A stretch of 42,442 bases of DNA from an uncultured Mediterranea sp. (GTDB lineage Bacteria; Bacteroidota; Bacteroidia; Bacteroidales; Bacteroidaceae), in the NCBI GenBank assembly GCA_939791845.1, contig CALNEX010000002.1, forward strand, positions 1 to 42,442. Reading direction: 5' to 3'. Each line of letters opens with the position of its first letter. Position 1 is the stretch's first letter. This document shows, one piece after another, positions 38,185 to 42,442 of this stretch. A program made the translations under genes and the position numbers. The notes beneath the pieces are model-generated. The model was not told where the DNA came from and did no database searches. It worked only from the letters and a program-made list of their open reading frames with translations.

Positions 38185-40419
38185 TTAGAAACGAAGAGTC
38201 GCCCTAAACTCGCTATAGCTGCGCCCGTCGCTCCGCACCTCCACCCTGCCGCCGTGCGCCCGCACCACTTGCCACACGAAGTTCAATCCCAAGCCGAAGC
38301 CGGAAGCCCCCGTGGTACGGCTGCCCGATGCCACGCGCTCGAACTTGCCGAAGATGCGTTGCTGTTCACGTAGAGGAATACCGATACCGTTGTCGCGCAC
38401 ACAGATACACATGCTCCCGTCCGCTCCCAGTTCAGCAGAAAGCCGGATGGACACCTCCTCGCGGGAGTACTTGATGGCATTGTCTATCAGGTTGGAAAGC
38501 ACCTCGCGCAGGCAGAAGGCATCGGCATTTGCCAGCAAGTCCTTGTCGCAGGCGATGTCGAAGGAGACGGGCTTCGGAGCCTTCAGGCGGAACTTGGCGG
38601 CCAGGTCTTCCAGCAGCGGGCGCAAAGGGATATCCGTCCGGTGCAGCTCCAGTTCGCCGCGCTCCATCTGCGTCAGGGTGACTACGCGGTTGGAGAGGGT
38701 CAGCAGGTGGTCGCACTCGTCGGTCATGGCTTGGCGGATGCGGACGGCCTTCTCCGAGCCTTCGGGCAGGCGGCCGCTTGACAGAATTTGCGCACCCATC
38801 AGGACGGATTGCAGGGGCGACTTCATGTCGTGTATCATGGAGTAGGTGAAGTCTTCGCGGAATTGCCCCAGCTTGCGCAAACGCCGCCCCACGTACCACA
38901 AACCCACGATGCAAGCCAAGGTCAACAGGGAGATAAGACGCAAGGCCACGAACAGATACCACACCGATTGGAGAATAAAAGTCCCAGGGAAAGGCACGAT
39001 GCCTTCCATCCACCGTGTTCGGTCAGTGGTCACGGCCACGGGCCGAGTAACCATATCCTTCCCAAGGGTGAACAACATACCTGGCCCTTGCCCGATGATG
39101 TTTCCGGCAGTCTGGTCGGACAAGCGGATATGCCCCTCCGGTAACCCCGCCGCCCTCAAACGCACATTGAAAAACGAATCCATCATCACGCTGTCCAGCG
39201 GCACATAGGGAACACCGGCGTCCTTGAAAATCTCCTGATTGTTGTAAGCACGACGGACACGGGCATTTTCCTCCATGTTCATACCGCCCCGCCGGACGAA
39301 CGCCATGCCTATCCAAATGCTGTCCCCCCGCTTCAACAAGGTGTCGGTCTGCCGGTAGCAGAAGTCCGTGGCCGTCCGGGCCCGCGGGTGTTCAGGCAGG
39401 GAGTCTACCAGGTGTTGATAACGGTGGGCGCTTTCGCTCACAAACGCCTCCTCGAAGCAGACTTGCACCTCGTGCGCCATCGCCAGGCGTTGCTCCCGGT
39501 AGATATAGTTGCTCCAAAGAAAAGTCAGTAGCAGAGAGCTGACCAAGGCAAGCCCCAGCCAACAGAGGGAAGAGGCCGGACGGCTCCGATGTGCCCGGGC
39601 ATCCTTCTGCTTGGCGTGCGTCAAGGTTGCTTCCGTGGCGGTCAGCAACCGTTGCGCCGTCTCTCGGGCTTGCGCCCACCGGGCGGCGTCCAAATCATCC
39701 TTCATCCGGCGGACAGGCATTTCCATCTCCTTGGCCTGCCCGTAAAACTCACGCCGCTGCCCGTCGATGGCCGCTTGCTCCCGCTGCAACCTGCGCATAC
39801 GGACGACAAAAGGAATGATGACTGCCAAGGCAAGCAGTAATGTCACCGCATAAAATAAAAGCATCCGCCCCATATATCCCTTATAGTAAGGTTGGCAAAG
39901 CCGTGCCTCCACGGCAATGCCTTTTGCCTCGTGCAGGCTGGCCCTCTCGGAGATGACATATATGCCCGGTGCATGGCCTTCGGACGCATCGGGCACGCAT
40001 TGCAAGGTTTCTCCCGTGCGGGCATTGAACTTTCGGATGCTGACATCGCCCTCCACGCCGTCATAGCGCAGTTCGCTCTCCAACCTCCGGCGCAGGGAGT
40101 CGAGCGACATTTCCGGCTGCCCATAGGCATCTTGCAGGATGGCAGACGTCTGCTGGGAGGTATAGAAGCTGAACAGTTCTTCGTCCTGCAGGTAGAGGGA
40201 ATCGGCAGGCGTATAAATCAGGTGGGTGACGGTGCCGTCGGGATAGGGCAAGGCGTTGACCTGTTCGTCCACCAACGTGTCAAATGCCTTCCGGAAAGCG
40301 GCCTTCAGCGACACATCAGCCTTTTCCTTCAGCGAATGGTAGGCGTATCCGATACCTATGCCTTGGAAGAGGATGACCAACGCGCAGACCGAAAGCAGGA
40401 TTATCTTCTTTGTCTTCAT
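38185..40419 (-). CDS. Membrane sensor histidine kinase with duplicated sensor and a degenerate inner HisKA
   Basis: The product is 744 residues from the ATG at 40419; the open frame continues 65 codons upstream through repeat-like DNA. Order: TM1 (5-27), outer domain 1 (28-185), TM2 (186-206), a cytoplasmic helical linker (207-282), TM3 (285-303), outer domain 2 (308-479), TM4 (480-511), then HisKA with MIHDMKSPL (phospho-acceptor H530). The ATPase domain has EVLSNLIDNAIKYS, DNGIGIP and GFGLGL. The two outer domains look like copies: AAFRKAF against VCFEEAF, and LDS...LR...G...IR...TG (106-136) against 408-438. The linker contains AKEMEMPV, which lines up with IHDMKSPL but with K230 where H530 stands. 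No response regulator is adjacent. Confidence 0.88.
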   Translation of the reverse strand: MKTKKIILLSVCALVILFQGIGIGYAYHSLKEKADVSLKAAFRKAFDTLVDEQVNALPYPDGTVTHLIYTPADSLYLQDEELFSFYTSQQTSAILQDAYGQPEMSLDSLRRRLESELRYDGVEGDVSIRKFNARTGETLQCVPDASEGHAPGIYVISERASLHEAKGIAVEARLCQPYYKGYMGRMLLFYAVTLLLALAVIIPFVVRMRRLQREQAAIDGQRREFYGQAKEMEMPVRRMKDDLDAARWAQARETAQRLLTATEATLTHAKQKDARAHRSRPASSLCWLGLALVSSLLLTFLWSNYIYREQRLAMAHEVQVCFEEAFVSESAHRYQHLVDSLPEHPRARTATDFCYRQTDTLLKRGDSIWIGMAFVRRGGMNMEENARVRRAYNNQEIFKDAGVPYVPLDSVMMDSFFNVRLRAAGLPEGHIRLSDQTAGNIIGQGPGMLFTLGKDMVTRPVAVTTDRTRWMEGIVPFPGTFILQSVWYLFVALRLISLLTLACIVGLWYVGRRLRKLGQFREDFTYSMIHDMKSPLQSVLMGAQILSSGRLPEGSEKAVRIRQAMTDECDHLLTLSNRVVTLTQMERGELELHRTDIPLRPLLEDLAAKFRLKAPKPVSFDIACDKDLLANADAFCLREVLSNLIDNAIKYSREEVSIRLSAELGADGSMCICVRDNGIGIPLREQQRIFGKFERVASGSRTTGASGFGLGLNFVWQVVRAHGGRVEVRSDGRSYSEFRATLRF

Positions 40420-40443
40420 CGGGTTATTGGGGATTAGCAGGTG

Positions 40444-40451
40444 CAAAGATA
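40444..40451 (-). promoter_or_regulatory. -7 box of the sensor kinase gene
   Basis: The minus strand reads TATCTTTG, about 25 nt before the ATG at 40419. No clear -33 element is seen. Confidence 0.5.
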
Positions 40452-40485
40452 GATAGAAATCGCGGTTCTTATGCTTGTGGATGGG

Positions 40486-40552
40486 ATAAAGATACCCGTG
40501 TCTCTGCTTGGAGGTATCTGCGCCCGTGCTCGCGGGTATCGAGGGACACAGG
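40486..40552. repeat. Array B: short 22-bp-spaced repeat related to array A
   Basis: GGTATC occurs at 40513-40518 and 40535-40540, 22 bp apart, and its complement GATACC at 40491-40496. GATACCCG (40491-40498) and CGGGTATC (40533-40540) form an 8-bp inverted repeat. The stretch 40506-40529 matches 2738-2761 of array A at 21 of 24 positions. It lies between the divergent promoters of the sensor kinase and the DUF368 gene. Only two units are clear, so it may be a shortened array. Confidence 0.6.
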
Positions 40553-40575
40553 CTCCTTTTTCCGGAACTATATGC

Positions 40576-40606
40576 TTGTCTCCGCGGAATTTTTTCCTTA
40601 TCTTCG
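40576..40606 (+). promoter_or_regulatory. Promoter of the DUF368 gene
   Basis: TTG (40576-40578), a 20-nt spacer, then TATCTTCG (40599-40606), one base off TAnnTTTG. The leader to the ATG at 40632 is about 20 nt. Confidence 0.5.
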
Positions 40607-40631
40607 CAGGACATTAAGAGAACGTAACCAA

Positions 40632-41525
40632 ATGGAACGCAAACTGAAAGATTACCTGCTGCTCTCGCTGAAAGGCATCTGCATGGGGGCGGCGGATGTG
40701 GTGCCCGGCGTTTCGGGTGGGACCATTGCCTTCATCGTGGGCATTTATGATGAACTGATAGACTCCATCAAGAGCATTAACACGCGGAGCCTGAAGATGT
40801 TGTTCACCGGACATTTCGCCGCTTTTTGGCGGATGATAAACGGCAATTTCCTTTTCTTCCTGCTGCTGGGCATCGGCATCAGCATTTTCTCGTTGGCCAA
40901 GCTCATCACGTGGCTGCTCGTGGCCTATCCCGTGCTGGTGTGGGCCTTCTTCTTCGGACTGGTGCTGGCGTCCACGTGGTTTGTGGGCAAGGACATCAAG
41001 GGATGGAACTGGCGGACGGTGCTGGCTTTCATCGTGGGGGCGGCGGTGGCCTATTATATCACGGTGGCCACGCCCATGGAGACCTCCACGCATCCGCTCT
41101 TCATCTTCTGTTGCGGTGCCATAGCCATCTGCGCCATGATTCTGCCGGGCATATCGGGCAGCTTCATCCTGGTGCTGCTGGGCAAGTACTTCTACATCAT
41201 GGAGGCGGTGAAGACGCTGGATCTGTTGACGCTGGGCATCTTTGCCGTGGGCGCATTGTTGGGCATCACATCGTTCTCACGCGTGTTGTCCTATGCCCTG
41301 AAGCATGTGCGCAACCTCACGCTGGCCTTGCTGACGGGTTTCATGCTGGGCTCGCTCAATAAGGTGTGGCCTTGGAAGGAAGTGGGCGAGAACCTGCATG
41401 GCATGGTGGTGGAGACCAATGTCCTGCCCAATGAACACGTGGCGGCGGCGGTGGTCTTGATGCTGACAGGCTTCTTCTTGGTCTACGTGCTGGAGAAGAT
41501 TTCGGGCCGGAAGACGGAAAAATGA
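40632..41525 (+). CDS. DUF368-family membrane protein
   Basis: The 297-residue protein starts at the ATG at 40632 (MERKLKDYLLLSLKGICMGAADVVPGVSGGTIAFIVGIYDELI); the frame is open upstream but only this start gives the family N-terminus. GxADVVPGVSGGT (about 19-31) and the internal CAMILPGISGSFILVLLGKY (about 165-185) are the two repeated signature loops of DUF368, with about eight membrane helices overall. Members of this family (PopT/UptA-type relatives) have been linked to undecaprenyl phosphate recycling across the inner membrane; I rely on memory for that. It has its own promoter and is divergent from the sensor kinase. Confidence 0.9.
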   Translation: MERKLKDYLLLSLKGICMGAADVVPGVSGGTIAFIVGIYDELIDSIKSINTRSLKMLFTGHFAAFWRMINGNFLFFLLLGIGISIFSLAKLITWLLVAYPVLVWAFFFGLVLASTWFVGKDIKGWNWRTVLAFIVGAAVAYYITVATPMETSTHPLFIFCCGAIAICAMILPGISGSFILVLLGKYFYIMEAVKTLDLLTLGIFAVGALLGITSFSRVLSYALKHVRNLTLALLTGFMLGSLNKVWPWKEVGENLHGMVVETNVLPNEHVAAAVVLMLTGFFLVYVLEKISGRKTEK

Positions 41526-41588
41526 CTTTTTCCTGCCTTCGTTGGCAAAAAATGTGCTTTCAGGAGGAGGCGGTTGCCCGATAATGCG

Positions 41589-41596
41589 TATATTTG
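41589..41596 (+). promoter_or_regulatory. -7 box of the cytidylate-kinase-like gene
   Basis: TATATTTG matches TAnnTTTG, about 50 nt before the ATG at 41646. No clear -33 element is seen. Confidence 0.5.
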
Positions 41597-41645
41597 TCGT
41601 TGACAAACCTGATGTCTTATCATAATAAAGCAAGAGGATTGGAAT

Positions 41646-42275
41646 ATGGACAATAAATATGTAGTGAACATCGGTCGTCAGTTGGGAAGCGGCGGCCGTG
41701 AGATAGGCGAGAAGCTGGCTGCCCGTTTGGGCATCTCCTTCTATGACAAGGAACTGATTACGCTGGCCTCGGAAGAGAGCGGCCTGTGCAGTGAGTTCTT
41801 CGAGCGGGCCGACGAGCGTCCGGCCAAGACGCTGATGGGCGGATGGTTCGGGATGCGTTTCCCTTTCATCACGGACGGCACCATACCGGCGACCAATTGC
41901 CTGAGCAATGACTCGTTGTTCAAGGTGCAGAGCGATGTCATACGGAAGCTGGCGGCCGAGAAGTCGTGTCTCTTTGTGGGCCGTTGTGCCGACTACATTC
42001 TGCGCGAGCATCCGCGTTGCGTCAACATCTTCATCTCTTCCACCCGTGAGGACCGCATCGCCCGCTTGTGCCGCATCCACGGCATCGGAGAGGAGGAGGC
42101 CGAGAACATGATGGCCAAGGCGGACAAGAAACGCTCGGAGTATTACAATTATTACAGTTACAAGACGTGGGGTGCCGCGGCGTCCTATCATCTCTGCATC
42201 GACTCGTCCGTGCTGGGCATTGAGGGGACGGTGGACTTCATTGAGGAATTTGTAAGCAAGAAGCTTTCGCTCTAA
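41646..42275 (+). CDS. Cytidylate-kinase-like family protein
   Basis: The 209-residue protein begins MDNKYVVNIGRQLGSGGREIGEKLAARLGISFYDKELI. The GSGGREIG stretch replaces the classical P-loop in the cytidylate-kinase-like family (Cytidylate_kin2), distinct from Cmk itself. Later motifs are CLFVGRCADYILREHPRCVNIFI and KADKKRSEYYNYYSYKTWG, the lid and acceptor region, then YHLCIDSSVLGIEGTVDFIEEFV. It probably phosphorylates a nucleotide or small substrate in the cytoplasm, but no function is established. It stands alone between its own -7 box and a terminator. Confidence 0.88.
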   Translation: MDNKYVVNIGRQLGSGGREIGEKLAARLGISFYDKELITLASEESGLCSEFFERADERPAKTLMGGWFGMRFPFITDGTIPATNCLSNDSLFKVQSDVIRKLAAEKSCLFVGRCADYILREHPRCVNIFISSTREDRIARLCRIHGIGEEEAENMMAKADKKRSEYYNYYSYKTWGAAASYHLCIDSSVLGIEGTVDFIEEFVSKKLSL

Positions 42276-42301
42276 ATACGCGCGCGGAGGCATTGCAAAA
42301 A

Positions 42302-42344
42302 GAAACCGGCTGCATGGCGGAAATTCCGCGGTGCAGCCGGTTTC
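42302..42344. terminator. Bidirectional hairpin terminator
   Basis: GAAACCGGCTGCA (42302-42314) pairs with TGCAGCCGGTTTC (42332-42344), and an inner CGGAA/TTCCG pair extends the stem. It lies between the convergent cytidylate-kinase-like gene and the gene at the right edge. Confidence 0.75.
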
Positions 42345-42369
42345 GTTGTATGGAGTCAGGCCGTCGGCC

Positions 42370-42442
42370 TTACATCATTGTCAGCAGAATCATCTGTCCC
42401 GCCAAGATGCGGAGGAACATGGTGAGCGGGTAGACGGTGGAG
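42370..42442 (-). CDS. C-terminus of an unidentified membrane protein (fragment)
   Basis: Only the last 23 complete codons and the TAA (complement at 42370-42372) are in the window. They read hydrophobic residues: STVYPLTMFLRI then LAGQMILLTMM. This looks like a final transmembrane helix of a polytopic protein. The fragment is too short to name a family. It converges on the cytidylate-kinase-like gene, with a hairpin between them. Confidence 0.5.
   Translation of the reverse strand, partial: STVYPLTMFLRILAGQMILLTMM

Overview
The window looks like chromosomal DNA from a Bacteroidota member, most likely order Bacteroidales. The evidence is a SusC/SusD pair, NigD-like and DUF3836-like secreted proteins, DUF4369/thioredoxin lipoproteins, and promoters with the Bacteroides -7 box TAnnTTTG, several with a TTG or TTTG element about 20 nt upstream. 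Coding regions are GC-rich, with codons ending mostly in G or C. That is richer than the classical B. fragilis group, so I do not name a genus. I see no tRNA, rRNA, IS element, prophage or CRISPR array.

Layout. 1-55: N-terminus of a sodium:neurotransmitter-symporter-type transporter, divergent from a VanZ-like gene (153-545). 611-2584, minus: a HigB/HigA-type toxin-antitoxin pair running straight into murF. 2957-7519, plus: folP, cdaA (c-di-AMP synthase), tldD and pmbA, meeting lrgAB (7514-8576, minus) tail to tail. 8902-11959: a three-gene operon of secreted proteins ending in a transglutaminase-like protein. 12121-14354: pta and ackA, the acetate/ATP pathway. 14697-23394: SusC/SusD followed by three exported phosphoesterase-type proteins (calcineurin-like lipoprotein, PHP-domain protein, alkaline phosphatase), which looks like an uptake locus for a phosphorylated nutrient. 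23502-28084, minus: lpxH, three tandem thioredoxin-fold lipoproteins and a DUF59 Fe-S assembly factor. 28160-30705, minus: radC, a family 2 glycosyltransferase and efp, divergent from rpmH (30914, plus). 31567-32700: a conserved hypothetical. 32725-37307, minus: a tight operon PASTA protein, RluA-type pseudouridine synthase, ddl, acyltransferase, NigD-like lipoprotein. 37403-40419, minus: a DUF3836-like protein and an unusual hybrid-like sensor kinase. 40632-42275, plus: a DUF368 membrane protein and a cytidylate-kinase-like protein. 42370-42442: the C-terminus of an unidentified membrane protein.

Most of the genes are housekeeping: envelope precursor synthesis (murF, ddl, lpxH, acyltransferase), folate, c-di-AMP, translation (efp, rpmH, pseudouridine synthase) and acetate metabolism. 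The accessory content is the toxin-antitoxin pair, the SusCD/phosphoesterase locus, the thioredoxin-lipoprotein cluster and the sensor kinase.

The most unusual signal is non-coding. Four intergenic regions (2740-2827, 14490-14577, 28939-29026, 38066-38149) each hold a tandem array of about four units with an exact 21- or 22-bp period. Most units are palindromes. The sequences differ between arrays but the geometry is the same. A fifth, weaker copy at 40486-40552 shares a 24-bp word (21/24 identical) with the first, 37.7 kb away. I do not recognise this as a described element. The second notable item is the sensor kinase, which appears to contain a duplicated sensor and an internal degenerate HisKA segment with lysine in place of the phospho-acceptor histidine.
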